NCBI GenBank assembly: GCA_051530055.1
Contig: CM121341.1
Coordinates: forward strand, 1,488,001 to 1,552,000
DNA from: Neoechinorhynchus agilis
Lineage: Eukaryota; Acanthocephala
DNA: 64,000 nt
Direction: 5' to 3'
In this document: piece by piece, positions 42,640-54,662 of the stretch
Layout: the number at the start of each line of letters is the position of its first letter
Position numbering within the stretch: the first letter of the stretch is position 1
Program-made: the position numbers and the translations under genes
The notes under the pieces: model-generated
The model's input: only the letters and a program-made list of their open reading frames with translations
What the model was told of the DNA's origin: nothing
The model's database searches: none

Positions 42640-43180
42640 ATGAGATGACTGCATTTCATTCTACACCATTTTTAAAAATTTTCCTCGAACAAAAATATAG
42701 TAATCTTCATATTGCCCCACACATGGATTTCTCTTTCAAATCCACCTGTAGAAAACAAATCGTCAGTCGTTTCCATAAGCTAACAGCAACCGTTTTCATG
42801 TGCACTTGGAACAGAGGCTACCGTGAAAAGATCTTGACCACTATGAACTTTTATCATTTTGTCACCTCCTCTATGGATTTCGTCAATTGTCTTTATGAGC
42901 TTCATATCACAATCTTGAACACGGTTTTATTTATGCAATGATCCTTTGATTGAAGTCGCGAATATGCCATCAAACATCCCAACGTGATGCAAAAGTTGCC
43001 GTTTCTTCGCATCGATATTTGATATAATCATTTTTGTTATCGCAAAATGTTTTTCCGGCATTCCTAAAAATGGTGGTTCTACCATGTGAAGCATTCTAAA
43101 ATTGAAGTAGAATCCTGTTTCGCAAACAACAAATGTAAATCTTTCCTTGGTACTCCTTGTGCGAAATCCGAAATAAGGGG
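42640..43180 (-). pseudogene. Coding-like remnant or unresolved small-exon gene
   Basis: On the minus strand one frame reads FTFVVCETGFYFNFRMLHMV (from ~43145), then EPPFLGMPEKHFAITKMIIS and LLHHVGMFDGIFATSIKGSL. After a TAA the same frame resumes with MKLIKTIDEIHRGGDKMIKV and ends in GGFEREIHVWGNMKITIFLF (~42640). A later in-frame TAG is removed by a 42-bp GT-AG intron (GTAGCC...CTGTTAG, phase 0), but I find no intron for the TAA. This is either a gene with splice sites I have not resolved or a recently broken one. Family not recognised. Confidence 0.4.
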
Positions 43181-43394
43181 TTTAATCGCTTGGAAAACCC
43201 CTTTGGATTTCTCAAACCTTATCTCGCCCAAGCAAGAAGTTCAATGTTTTCCGGCTTAAATAATTGAAATTCGAATCTGAGTTTCAGTTTCGTTCAAACG
43301 TCAGCAAAGCGAATCCACTTGAAAGTTAGCAGGATTTTAAATATTGATATCTTCGTCGAATGCAAAAAATGTGATTTTTTAAATTTTGTGAACT

Positions 43395-43558
43395 GTAGGT
43401 CAATCAAAAGCCGAAGTGGCTCAAAACCTGCGCCTTAGATTGAACTATCGAATATACCTGGACGAAATATTATTTGAATCTTTTTGCAGTATTCCAAGTC
43501 TGCCATCGTCAATAACATCAGAAGCCATAAAAGATGCTTCTCTAATCAATCTCCAATG
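43395..43558 (+). CDS. Possible terminal exon (~53 residues)
   Basis: After an acceptor-like TGTGAACTGTAG the plus strand reads QSKAEVAQNLRLRLNYRIYL and DEILFESFCSIPSLPSSITS and ends in SLINLQ at a TGA. The text is protein-like and starts at a plausible 3' splice site. The upstream exon was not identified. Confidence 0.3.
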
Positions 43559-44208
43559 ACGAGGAATGCAAGTGAAGTAAATAAGATCAAAAATTTACCG
43601 TTAATAATATTCATGTAATTTTTATTTTCTTTACCTTTAAATTCGTTTTTCGACTTTAAAAGCCAATCTGAAATTGTTGTAAAATAGGATAAAAACTAAT
43701 TTGTATCAAGATTTTACTGTATGTTTTGATTGTTGGATTTGCCATTCACAGTTATGTGATGATTTTCCTTATTCACTTTAAGAAATCAATCTCAATAATT
43801 TTAATTCCGTTCGATGTGTTTTGAAAACTCACATATTTCCCAAGATTTTCCTAGGATGTATTTAACAACGGGCGCTGTTTAATTCCTTTTAAATTGCATT
43901 CTCCATTAAACAGATTATCTTGCGCTCGTGACACTGTATTAAAGAATCAAATAATCGTTAATTTCAACACAGAAACTATATACTCATTTTTAAGAACAAA
44001 ATAAGAAAACTCCGACCCAACACGCTCTTCAGACGGCTCAATTTCATATTGTACAGCTTACAAGTTTCATCCTCAAAACATTTACCATTTATACAACGGA
44101 ATATTTCTGAAGTGTTGTGATTGGCATATATCCGTAATTGGACGTTGAACGTGATATTTGTGAATTTTTATCGGAGTTACTTTCGCCAGGACTGATCATT
44201 GGTGACAT
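43559..44208. other. Intergenic, AT-rich
   Basis: Contains the 3' flank of the cadherin gene on the minus strand. No gene or repeat is recognised. Confidence 0.45.
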
Positions 44209-46632
44209 CTAAACAAAATGCATTCTATTATTTCTAACCGATGAAAAACTCACGCTATTTTGAGTCTTATAAGCCTTTGATGTGCACATTCGTACGAACA
44301 TGACTGGATTCATATGCCTAATACATCCAACTGATGTTAAACTCATTAATATCATTACAATGAGTGTCAGTAGTATACATGCGACATAAGTCTTGAATGT
44401 GTTATACGAAGAAAACGATCTTTTTCTGTATCCAATAGTTCCTTCAGATAAGTCTATTTCACAAAATACATTAATGCTGGTTTGTCGTGGTGGAATTCCC
44501 ATGTCTCCAGCGACTAATCGAATCGAATGAACGCCTTCAGGAGCTCGAATTGAGTACAGACCATTTTGTCGCAGTTCAAAGTAAGGATGAGGATCGAGTT
44601 TAACATGAACTAAAGCATTTTGACCGAGATCACCGTCGTAGACTTGAATGTCACATACAAAGCCAGTGGAGAAATAAATCTTTATGGTCTCATTTGGCGA
44701 TGGTCGAATAAACTTTGGGGCATTGTCGTTTATGTCCATCACTTCGATGTGTACCTTTGCCTGCTCTATCCTTGAAAAGTCCGCGTTACTTATTATGATG
44801 TCCAATTGGTGATTATCTGCGTTCTCACGATCCAATGGTTGTTTAGAACGAAGAACTCCTGTATCTTTATTAAGATCGAATAGGTCAGACTCCCCGTTTA
44901 CGAAGATAAATACTCATTTCGTGAAACGATTAATATGAAAAATTGAACTATCGGGCAAAATTTTTGCATACTTTAAGACCTGCAACGCTGTCTCTGATCA
45001 AAAAATTCCCAGACACTGACGATAAAGTTTTTTGTTATTGATTGCTAGAAATCTTGGATTTTCTTGTAATTTTAAATTAAATTCCATTTATTAAAAGAGA
45101 AAAACTAAAATATTCACAAAAAGCGATAAAGTGAATTAAAAAGACTATAACATAGCAATCAATATATACTTGCCAAACTGAGCTGAAATCAAAATCTACG
45201 TAATTCTATATTTAAAATAGAAGTCCCGGTATTTATAAAGAATGCAAAATTTAAATACTATAAATCACAAAGATGATAACAACGATTGACTTTGTTATAG
45301 AAGATATCTTAACATGAGCTATAATTCCAAAATCTCAAGATTTTGTCAGGAAAAAGGCAGTTGCTGTGACAGCGAAAAAAACCTTAATAAAATTCGATTG
45401 TATTTCTTTAAGCACAAATTGAAAAATGATGCCAGTATTTTAGGTACTCAGCAATATTTTTAGCCTATAAAAATTCCAGCAATGTCATAGCATCGACAAA
45501 ATATCCATCTTTTTTGAAGAGTTCGTTCTGACATAAAGATTAAAATCTGCAGATAAAAAATCTATGAGGTTTTCATTTATCAAAATGCAGATAAAATATT
45601 TCGTCCCAAGGGTGCACTTTATTGTCTAGCCTTGTAAGATATCTGGATGCCGAAAAAAAGGGACGTCAAAAATGTTGGTTGAAATGTTGTCAAACGAAGA
45701 CACTGCATAATCTATGAGGTAAGGTCGTTTCGATTATCTTGTAATGAGTGTCATCTTCATAGATAATATTGGAAGGTTCCATTAACCACATCGGGGACTG
45801 TCAAATATCCGATAAGCGCATTTGGGTCATTTTCTCTTGCGGTCAAGTGGTAAGACCGAACAAATGGGTCATGGTGCACCCGCTTTATCTTTTGTCCACT
45901 CTCCAGATGAGTTCTTCTTTTCTTTGATTTTCTTAAGTCTATCGCCGGAACTTGAACATGTAGAGCAAAGGAGCAGACAAAATAGTCATCGGCATAAAAA
46001 TCGATTTGATTGAAATTATATTGTTGGTTATTATTTCCTATTAAAACTACAGTATTGCCGTCTACTTGTTCTACTTCCAAAAGGCTTTCCGTTTTATTAA
46101 TAAGACGGAGTGTGAATGGCTGTGCGTCTGTGGGTGTAAGGATCAATGTGGCCAAGAGTGATCCATTTTCCGGATAGTCAAATAAACTTACATTCATCAT
46201 CCGTTCAGTTTCAGCATGTTCATTTTGAAAATCAGCGAGTGTCCAAGTATGTACAGGAACTGTGTCGAATTCATTTTCAATATTTACATGAACATAAAGA
46301 AGGTTTATGAATTCTTTTGTCCGATTGAAACTTTCAACAATTAATCGAACATAATTGGTTTCCTCATAGTCCAACGGTTTTATACAACTGATTTTTCCAG
46401 ATTTATTATGAAGTCGAAAATGATCCATGAAACGACCGAACGGCTGATACTGGTTTGCGAACCGAAATCGTTCACTTGGATGAGTTGATCTTATCGTCAA
46501 CAGGTTGTCCACAATTTTATTTTCCGGCACCGAGACGTTATAATTGTTAAGACTTAGTGACACGTCCAGCAACAATAAAACAATTAGAATTGATGAATGT
46601 ACAATCGCTTCCACAATACCCAAATGGGACAT
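44209..46632 (-). CDS. Cadherin-family cell-adhesion protein, two coding blocks
   Basis: The first block starts at ATG 46632 with a signal peptide (residues ~8-28) and a cadherin repeat (YNVSVPENKIVDNLLTI, then GKISCIKPLDYEETNYVRLI); it ends near 45757. The last block begins near 44919 after an AG acceptor and reads VNGESDLFDLNKDTGVLRSK, QPLDRENA and VMDINDNAPKF, the Ca2+-binding signatures of cadherin repeats. A membrane helix (TYVACILLTLIVMILMSLTS) and a ~35-residue tail follow. Between them, ~840 bp of AT-rich DNA has no coding frame. It may be one large intron or a decayed middle. With only about three repeats this is short for a protocadherin. The junction is not resolved. Confidence 0.7.
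44920..45756 (-). other. Presumed cadherin intron or decayed coding region
   Basis: AT-rich, many stops in all frames. Just below 45757 a short shifted frame (NIIYEDDTHYKIIET) looks like the continuation of a cadherin repeat, which hints at a frame break rather than a clean intron start. Confidence 0.4.
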
Positions 46633-46766
46633 TTTGTCTTCTGCGTGGTACTAAAGATGTTTTCGGCAAAAAAGGCTTCTTAGAAAGTCTTTATCACCTT
46701 TCACAAATAGTTATTGAGACATGCAATGAAGGATCCTGTACGCTGCCTATAGGGCTTCATGTCTGA

Positions 46767-49000
46767 AACAGCTTTTCTCAATGAAGGACCGAGAACAAGT
46801 GTACAGGCCCGAATCAGCCGCTCTCGTCTTAATATAACATGCTGATAAAGCTGCCACATCGTGTCAAGTCCGCGATGTCAGCTTATAAAAAATCGTAGTT
46901 ACCGGACATGGGAGATTCGTCCCGGTGGGGATTGCATACCTTTTTACTCTTAGCAGACAACCACTCGAAGGCCGATTAGAGAAGAAGAAGAGAAAGAGTA
47001 AATTATCCATAAAGGGCTTGACAGTTCTCGATCGAAGGAGGAAACGGTAATGAATGTTGGTAGGGCAAATGGACGAGAGCCAATGAGGCGAATGATAAAA
47101 AAAATGTAGTCCCGCTTACACGTGTGCTTCCTCATCTCGGACATCGTATCTACGTACTTCTCGGCGAACTCCTCAATCTTCAGACCTGATTAATTTTCCA
47201 CCTGACTCGGCCGTCGATCTTTTCATAACAATTCTTAGGGGCATAAATCGCCGACGGCTCAGTCACCTGTACAGAACCGGCTATATGACGCCTCTTTCAA
47301 TGAGAATCGACGGCTTTTAAAGACCACAGATTTGAATTTTACAGCGAGAAAAAAGATTATATGTCATCAACAATAGATTTTAATGGCCGCACTTCCGTTG
47401 GCACTTTAACAAAAGCATTTTGCTGAGAGCCAATGGCGGTTGTCGATGAGGCAACTGGCAAAAATTCATTAATCCGTTCGTCCTCGCTTCAATGATCTAA
47501 TGTAGGCTAGACGCTGCTTCTCCTTTTTTTCATTAAATCCATCAATTTATTTTCTCCGCCTATTTTTTATCATGTCGATAACCTAAGTTATCTCGTTTGG
47601 AGGCGGTGGCGATGACAACAAACTTACTGGAAAATTACTAGCGTTGAGAACCACCGAGAAAAATGTACCATATAGAGAAATGATGTATCGGATTTCATTG
47701 TCAATTTAGGCTCTTAAACCGCTCGCTTCCTAAATTCCACAATGGAAGTATGTCGGCTGCTAGGTGCACTACGACGGCTGGATAAAACAAAAGTTTTATG
47801 AAATACAAACGTGGTTTGCTATCGCGGTTTAAAATACCCTTTAGCTCTGGTTAACGATTATCGATTAAATCGTCTAGACATTCAAATCAATCAGTTGTTT
47901 AAAGTCTAACGCGGCCTGCACTCCTACGAGTCCTTGAGACAAAGTCCTTCTTAAGGCGATTGAAATGGTAATTATCCTGATGGAAACAATTCGGATTAAT
48001 CTTCTATACCGTCTAAGCGAGCCCGGATTAGAGAAGATCTTGAAATCAATTCCGGATTTTCAAATAGAAGCACTCCTCTTTATATTCTAGTCGTCTGAAC
48101 AGAACTTGAATGGTGATCTTATTGTGAGACGAATTTGAAAGAGGTCACGGAATCAGACACTGTCAAAGAAGCACAGTCATGCCATAGTTTCCTCACACAA
48201 AGTCTTTGTTAGAATCAGATAAATGGGATGCTTATTACAAAATCCCGCATTTCAAACCCTCAATCGTGTGATTATTAATATAAGATTATCTGTGCGAATA
48301 ATCAAATAACATTGAATATCACCAATAGCAGCAGCAGCAAAAGCAGCAGCAGCAGTGGCCGTCGGGGTCGATTGTGTATGTGCTTGTAGCAGAAAGCAAA
48401 TTAAATTCGAATTATTTCCATAACATCGATGCCCTTTCCCTGGACAATAACGCACTTGGGACAGATGCTGAAGATCGGTCTGGCGACGGTAGTGGAAATG
48501 TGAAAAGTACCGTTGTCTAACTTGGGGCCATGGGTTTATCCCGCGAGCATGTATCTCATTTCATGAGAAACATCAGGTGCTTTAGAGAAGATCTCTTGAA
48601 ATCTGAAACTAGAAAACAAAGAGTCATGGCATTGATATTTAATGTAAACGACACACACGAAACACAACAAAAAACTCATTGGCAATTATTTGTATTGGCA
48701 AATCGCAATGGCATTTATGGCAAATCTCCATTTGATTGATGTATAGGTCATTTATTGTTTGTAAGTCGTGGTTGATCGCATTCGAAGCGATTGCGTTTCA
48801 ATCTGTTTATTAATCCTTTACCAAAAATATGGAAGGTGCTTATGTTGAGGGAAAACATCGGATAAAAAAGATTAGCTAATCCTTCTTGAAAGTAATGCTC
48901 TTCTGGAAAAATACTGCAAATCGAATATCCTTTGGTGTTTAAAGACAAAAGTTCACGATTAACTTTATTTAGTAAATATTGTTTTTGTCCGCTGAAATAA
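46767..49000. other. Intergenic
   Basis: No convincing gene on either strand. A short CAG-type microsatellite lies at 48327-48357. Frames of 60-70 codons here overlap each other and lack motifs. Confidence 0.45.
48327..48357. repeat. Interrupted (AGC)n microsatellite
   Basis: Four AGC/GCA units, an AAA interruption and four more units (agcagcagcagcaaaagcag and on). Confidence 0.85.
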
Positions 49001-49002
49001 TG

Positions 49003-49216
49003 TCAAAACAATCGAAGTTTGCATGGAGCGCTCGGCAGCTCGGCACTCTCTCTGCTCAAGGATCTCTCGAAGAAATTGAGAGAGGCAACCGGAGACTCAA
49101 GAGCAGGCTTATTTCTTCGACAAAATATCTCGCTGGCAGTACAACGGGGCAATGCTGCCAGCGTGATGGCGACGGTCGAGGAAGGACAAAAGCTGGAATT
49201 TGGTGGGAGGTGGTGA
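49003..49216 (+). mobile_element. LINE 3'-end fragment (C-terminal tail of RT ORF)
   Basis: The plus strand reads LSLLKDLSKKLREATGDSRA and LRQNISLAVQRGNAASVMAT, the conserved C-terminal tail of the same metazoan LINE family seen on the minus strand at 12.0-13.2 kb. Nothing upstream of this tail is present, so it is a severely 5'-truncated insertion. Local GC content is high. Confidence 0.6.
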
Positions 49217-50959
49217 ATGTAAAGAAAAGTTGATAAAAGACACCTGAAATAAATCAACAGTTTTTTTTCAATAAAATTTAATTTTGTCTTGTGCCAGCAT
49301 GGATTTAACATTAAATCGTTATTCATAATTTTCCATGAGTGACTTAAACTTTAATCGATTTTAATTGCGAAGTCAGTGCCTTCTTTTGACTCTATTCTTT
49401 CTATATGCAATAATGAAGTGGACTAAATCGGTCGCACTTGTCACTCGAATATAATAAACTTCAAGTCTCAAGATTTGAAGCACGGATTATTGTAGTTTTA
49501 AATGAAACTATAAAAATACAATTTTAACAGCGAATTCTTTTACTGTGGAATTTTTAGTTGCATAAAATAATTTTTACCCCGAACCTTGTCAAACCACAAA
49601 TTGTATCAAATGCACCTGCGAGCGATTCAAAATATTTTTGATGTAAAATCATTTAAGCCTAAGAGATAATTGAGTATTCTTTAAAATGCAATGCATTCGG
49701 AAAGCTCTCCGGTATAACGAAATGTTCAATGATTGACTTTTTCTGAAGATGAGAGGCTTGAATTTTTGATTTCTTGAATATAAAGTGTACAAAGCTAGCC
49801 TTTTTAACTAAAATGCGTTAACTAGACAATAATTTTATTCTTAGTCTACGAATGTACCCTCTTGTAAGCACATTAATTTGTCAAATTCTTTGTGTCCTAC
49901 ATTAAAAGCGTTGAAAAATAAACACTATCTCAATACTATCGATATAAAGGATTCTAATTTCTAACCAACAACTTCATCTTAAAACGAACTTACTAGCAAA
50001 TTTAACCTAAATACAGAAGCGAATGCCTAAAATGAAATAATTAGTATTACAAAATTCATCGCTGGGAAAACGACTCTGAACTAAAGATGAACACTTTTAC
50101 CCAAAAGATGTCTGTATTGTATTAAATATATCGGCTGATTAAATTTTCCTATTTTATAAATTTCCACTTTGATACTATTAAAGATGCAATCGCGAAACCG
50201 ACTTAACTATGGCGGATGCTTTTTAACTTGTTCGCTTCTTAATGGAAAATGTATTTCGCAAGTTTTGGTCTCAGTAAAACAATGCAAAATTTATAATGAA
50301 ATTTTAAAGGGTTACATTTATTACAATCTTTAACTCTTGCATAATCAATTCTTAAGACCACGAATATGCCTTTGGTTGTTGCCAATAGAAAGCAACAGTA
50401 AGAACGTAAATAAATTAGAGCACATGTCTTGCATTTTCGTTATTTAAGGCTTTTCTTGTAAATGATTGCAGAAAGCTCTCTTACACTTCATAGATTTCCA
50501 TTTTCTCCGCACTATTGCTTTTTTTATTGTAAAATCGCTATAGATCAATTAAGAAAGCAAAAATGTGAGCCATTGTATCCTTGATTTTGTTGTTCGTTTA
50601 AGACCTTGTCTGAGCATTACTACAGCCATCTGTCAATAAAAGGAAAAGTCTTCAGAAATATTATAAAGCAATTTACTAATAATAATTCAAATCCAATCAG
50701 AGATTGAGGAGGATAAGACTTCCTCTTTGCATATAATATTGTCAACATTTCATCCCATCAGAACGTAAGTCGCAAGATAAATACGTTCAATTGTTGATGG
50801 ATTCAAAGACATCCAAACGATTTGCACTGTTTTTTTGGGTTCATCATCATCTTTGCGACGATTATGACTTTGCAAACTATATGACAAGAAATAAAAAACG
50901 TGAAGTTCTCGAGTACTTTCAAACACACTCGCTACCTAAGTCTCAAGCGATTTTTTCGA
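49217..50959. other. Intergenic, AT-rich
   Basis: No supported gene. The last 200 bp should contain the promoter or an upstream exon of the CtlX-type gene. Confidence 0.45.
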
Positions 50960-52501
50960 ATGCCTTATTCATGTTATTTTGCATCTACGGTCTTAATGGT
51001 TCGTCCATGCAAATTCCAATACAATCCTGAGGCAGCAACAGACAACGCATTCTCTAATCATTGCCCGTCATCAAACAATTCGAACGCAATCGCCCTTCAG
51101 GAATTCGATCGATTGGTCAATAAACTGAGAGAAGCAAAAATAAAAGTGCTTGTATTAGAAGACACTACTTATCCTGAGAAGCCGGATGCAGTGTTCCCAA
51201 ATAACTGGTTCTCTAGTCATCGCAATGGAACTGTAGTCATTTATCCGATGCTGCATCCAAGTCGACGGATTGAACGTCGCTTAAATGATTTAGTGAACTT
51301 AATCAGACAAAATGGACACGAGTGCAAAAACCTGATTGATTATTCAGAACGAGAATTACAAAGACAGTTTCTAGAAGGAACTGGGTCATTAGTATTTGAC
51401 AGAATGTCAAGGCATGTTTTTGCAGCTCTCTGTCATCGAACAGATCCCGGTTTAGTAGAGATCATTGCTAGGGAATTAAAATATGAACCAGTTTTGTTCA
51501 CAAGTCGATCATCTATCAAAGGTAAGCCAATCTATCATACTAATGTAATGATGTCCGTCGGTGCTCATTATATAATATGCTGCCTCGATTTGATAGATCC
51601 TACGAATGCTCACAGTGTTGCGGTGCTGTTTAGTAAAAAACAAATCTTATAATCCTACTAAAAGCAAAAAAATCAATTTTGTAACTAAAATACGCGTCCA
51701 GATCAGTTCCGTTGTCGGGTTCGTGCTGATAAAGTTCTTCACTTTGATGGAGAATATTTAAGATCATGTTAATGGAATTGACCATGAAGCGTTTTTAAAC
51801 CCTTTCAAGAAATTCTTGGAACTTAGGTTTTATCTTATGATTGGCTAGCCGGTTACATTTTTAAGTGTATCTTTTAATAAATAAAAATGATAATTTAAAG
51901 TTTCTGTGATCTTAATTCGATTTATTTTATAAATATCATAAACTCAGTGCTGCTAAATTTTTATTTAAAAATTGTAAAAACAATACTTCATATCTCTTTT
52001 CAGTAGACACAGTCGAAAGTTTGTTTTAGACGGTGAAATACATTAAGCACGTTCATGGAAAGAACGTCAGTAAATTTTTTAACACTCGAATTATTAGTAG
52101 GTTTTTAAAGGAGTATTTTGTTGTAAACCCATTATTCAAGTGAAGGTTGTAGTTGATGAGTTAAATATTTTCAAAGTTAAAAACTGTGAGTATTCGACGA
52201 TTTCGTTGAAGATGATGTGTGCAAAAAAATTAAATTCATATGCGAGAAAACAAATCGTACATTGATTGAGCTTACAACTGAACAAGTCGAGAAATTTGCA
52301 GGAAACTCAATTCAGCTTTTAACGGAGGACGGGCGATTAGTCACTGTAATGTCGGATTCCGCTTTCGATGCACTCACGGCCGAGCAAAAAGAAGTGATTG
52401 GAAGCAATGGAAACATGATCGTACATTGCGATCTGGCGCACATTGAGAATACCGGCGGTGGAAGTGCAAGATGCATGCTGGCAGAGATTTTTAACTGTTA
52501 G
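50960..52501 (+). CDS. CtlX-type guanidino-modifying hydrolase (arginine deiminase superfamily), two exons
   Basis: Exon 1 (50960-51632) reads STVLMVRPCKFQYNPEAATD, then DAVFPNNWFSSHRNGTVVIY, EGTGSLVF and YHTNVMMSVG. Exon 2 (52191-52501) reads KFAGNSIQLL, DALTAEQKEV and GGGSARCMLAEIF. This order matches the CtlX/FN0238 family, known to me mainly from bacteria and related to arginine deiminase and DDAH; likely substrates are arginine or citrulline derivatives. The catalytic Glu (EGTG), His (HTN) and Cys (ARC) are all present. The C-terminal Cys half lies after a ~558-bp intron. A GT at 51633 and an AG at 52190 are in phase 1, giving 327 residues with ~18 extra at the joint; a GT at 51615 is also in phase. 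I chose ATG 50960 because family members start ~10 residues before TVLMVRP. Confidence 0.85.
51633..52190 (+). other. Intron of the CtlX-type gene
   Basis: About 558 bp, much longer than the 42-64-bp introns elsewhere in the window. It starts A|GTAAAA and ends AACTGTGAG, both in phase 1. AT-rich with no repeat recognised. Confidence 0.6.
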
Positions 52502-52861
52502 CATAAGTTTTCTTTTATTGGTAAAGAACATAATTGGCAGATCTTTAATAAAGTGTTTGGTGTTTGCTAGATTTCTTGTAAAACAATGTCCTTCCTCGAC
52601 GCATTCGTGATCGCCAATAAGTAGATTTTGGATCAAATAGAATCTCCCGTGATCGAAAAACTCGATAAAACGACCTTAAAAACGGAAAATAACCATAAGA
52701 ACGCAAAAATATGCAGAAATAGGTGCAACAATGGTAATTTTATAAAAAAATCGGACCCCTTGAGGGAGCGCAAAATGCGACAGCTTACTTGATTTAATAA
52801 AATAAATTTAAGTAAGCATATTGCAATTCATAAAGAACACCATTAACGAAGTCGATTACTC

Positions 52862-53292
52862 TCATTTATGGATATAATTGTCATAACCACGTGAATCGTT
52901 TCTTTGCTTGCCTAAACACTGCTTTAGACCTACTAAAAACCGGTCAAAAAGTATTCGGTAAAGATTTCGCATTGATCTATTTTTTAGTTTCACCAAGCGA
53001 TCATTTTCCACTAAAATAAAAACAGTGCCTTCAAATCGGCATTTTGTCAACAAATTTGTCAACCCCGTTTTCCTTTCGTGTAAACAAAAACAAAGAAATT
53101 GCTCATGTAGAATGTCACGCACATGTTCATCAACCTGAACGAGACGAAAAAACTCGTGTTTGCACTCGCAACGCGTTTGCGATCCACAAAAGTCTCGAGT
53201 ACTAAAGATGTCCAATCGATCGCATTCGATTGGGACACAGTCACTTGAAGTGTTCTACGACTTCTCGTCCACAATGTGATCGTATTAGTCAA
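52862..53292 (-). CDS. Possible gene, two overlapping frames
   Basis: The longer frame (53215-52862, 117 residues) has protein-like text: FFRLVQVDEHVRDILHEQFL, then NLLTKCRFEGTVFILVENDR and NLYRILFDRFLVGLKQCL. A second frame (53292-53059) reads RTLQVTVSQSNAIDWTSLVL over the same upstream bases. One may be the true first exon, joined to the other by splicing. Family unknown; no signal peptide or motif. Confidence 0.35.
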
Positions 53293-53299
53293 ATATTTT

Positions 53300-54158
53300 C
53301 AGTATCATTCTAAGCATGTCCCGACATCTTAGTGCCATCGCCTACACTCTTCAGAAGCAATACGACAAAACGTCATGCTGTCTTTTCCATTTGTATGTGT
53401 CAACAGAGCGACGATGGAATCGCAGACGACAAAAAAGCAAGACTTTTTGATCCACTTTTCCCTACCAAAAGGCGAAACAGAAGTTAGAAGTTGATAGAAG
53501 ATACCCGTGTATTATCACATGACTGCTCTGTTTTTAATAGGCATAGATAATAGGCATATAGATAAACAATTGATTAGAAAAAACATCGATTTACGGTAAT
53601 TAAAAAGATAACCATAGCTTATCCCCTATAGGATCATAGGATGTGTGTACTCAAGGAAAACAAGGCCTTGCGTCGAGGGAGAGGGTTATTTTACGGCACT
53701 CGCAATCTAGGACCGAATGCCGAGAATAGCGATTGTTTTCGCAAGGAAATCCGAATTTGTCGATGGCGATGAGATCTTTCTGACTCGCTATAGGGTGGTA
53801 GTCCAGGTAAAGAATTCGTTGACAATGTTTGAAATATATGGAGAACGGTAAAGCGCTTGGCTATTCACCTAGGATTTTCGAGCAGTTTAGGATTCAAGGG
53901 CTTTTTGAGCTGTCAAAACTGTATAAGACAGAAATATTTAAAGACTTAATTTCACAGTGATCTAGTATTTTTGCAGGTTTCTCCTCCCGACTTTTGTATG
54001 TAAATTAGTAATTCAGTAATTTAGTAGAATATCTAGATATGTGCACTAAAAATTGAGCTCTTAGGGCACAAGGAGGCAAGAGTGAGGTTGTGCGTGACCA
54101 CGTTCAAAATTGTTTGAGGCCTTCAAGATAAGGAAAAATATTTCGCGATCGACCATAA
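53300..54158. other. Intergenic
   Basis: A 45-codon plus-strand frame starts at 53316 but has no support. Nothing else is recognised. Confidence 0.4.
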
Positions 54159-54662
54159 TCATTTTTTTTGCAAATAGCGGTATGTTCCTTTTGTGAAAAG
54201 CAGAATCACAGATAAATCTTCTTTGGATTTGACGCCCAGGGTGGCATAAATTTTATATTTTTTCAAACAATTTTGATTTATCGAGAAAATTTTATAAAAG
54301 TTCCGATTGGAACGGAGGAACATAGTATCCTGTTTTAGCAGAAGTTTAAATCTCTCAGTATCTTCGCCATTTCGTATATAGCAAAGTGCGAACCTCTGGG
54401 ATTCAACGGGAAGATTATAATTAGGATTAGGGAAATAATGCATTGATGGTCAATACGAAGAATTTCACTCGATCCCTTGCGAGATGGCGTCACCGATATG
54501 TCTCCGTAGAGAAAGCACTGGTGAGAAATACTCATCATTAGAAATCTCGCGTCTTCGAAATTTCTCCTCCCTACTTCCTTGACATATATCACACATAATG
54601 TCTGCGGAATTCGAAGCAAGTAATAGTCGAAGATGCTCTGAATTTGGAAATTCCACAGTCAA
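54159..54662 (-). CDS. Possible gene, two in-frame blocks split by stops
   Basis: Block 1 (54662-54465) reads MTVEFPNSEHLRLLLASNSA and CDICQGSREEKFRRREISND. Block 2 (54443-54159), in the same frame, reads ESQRFALCYIRNGEDTERFK and CLKKYKIYATLGVKSKEDLS. Two stops lie in the ~24 bp between them, so a short intron or a lesion separates them. An alternative frame spans the gap. No family recognised. Confidence 0.3.
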
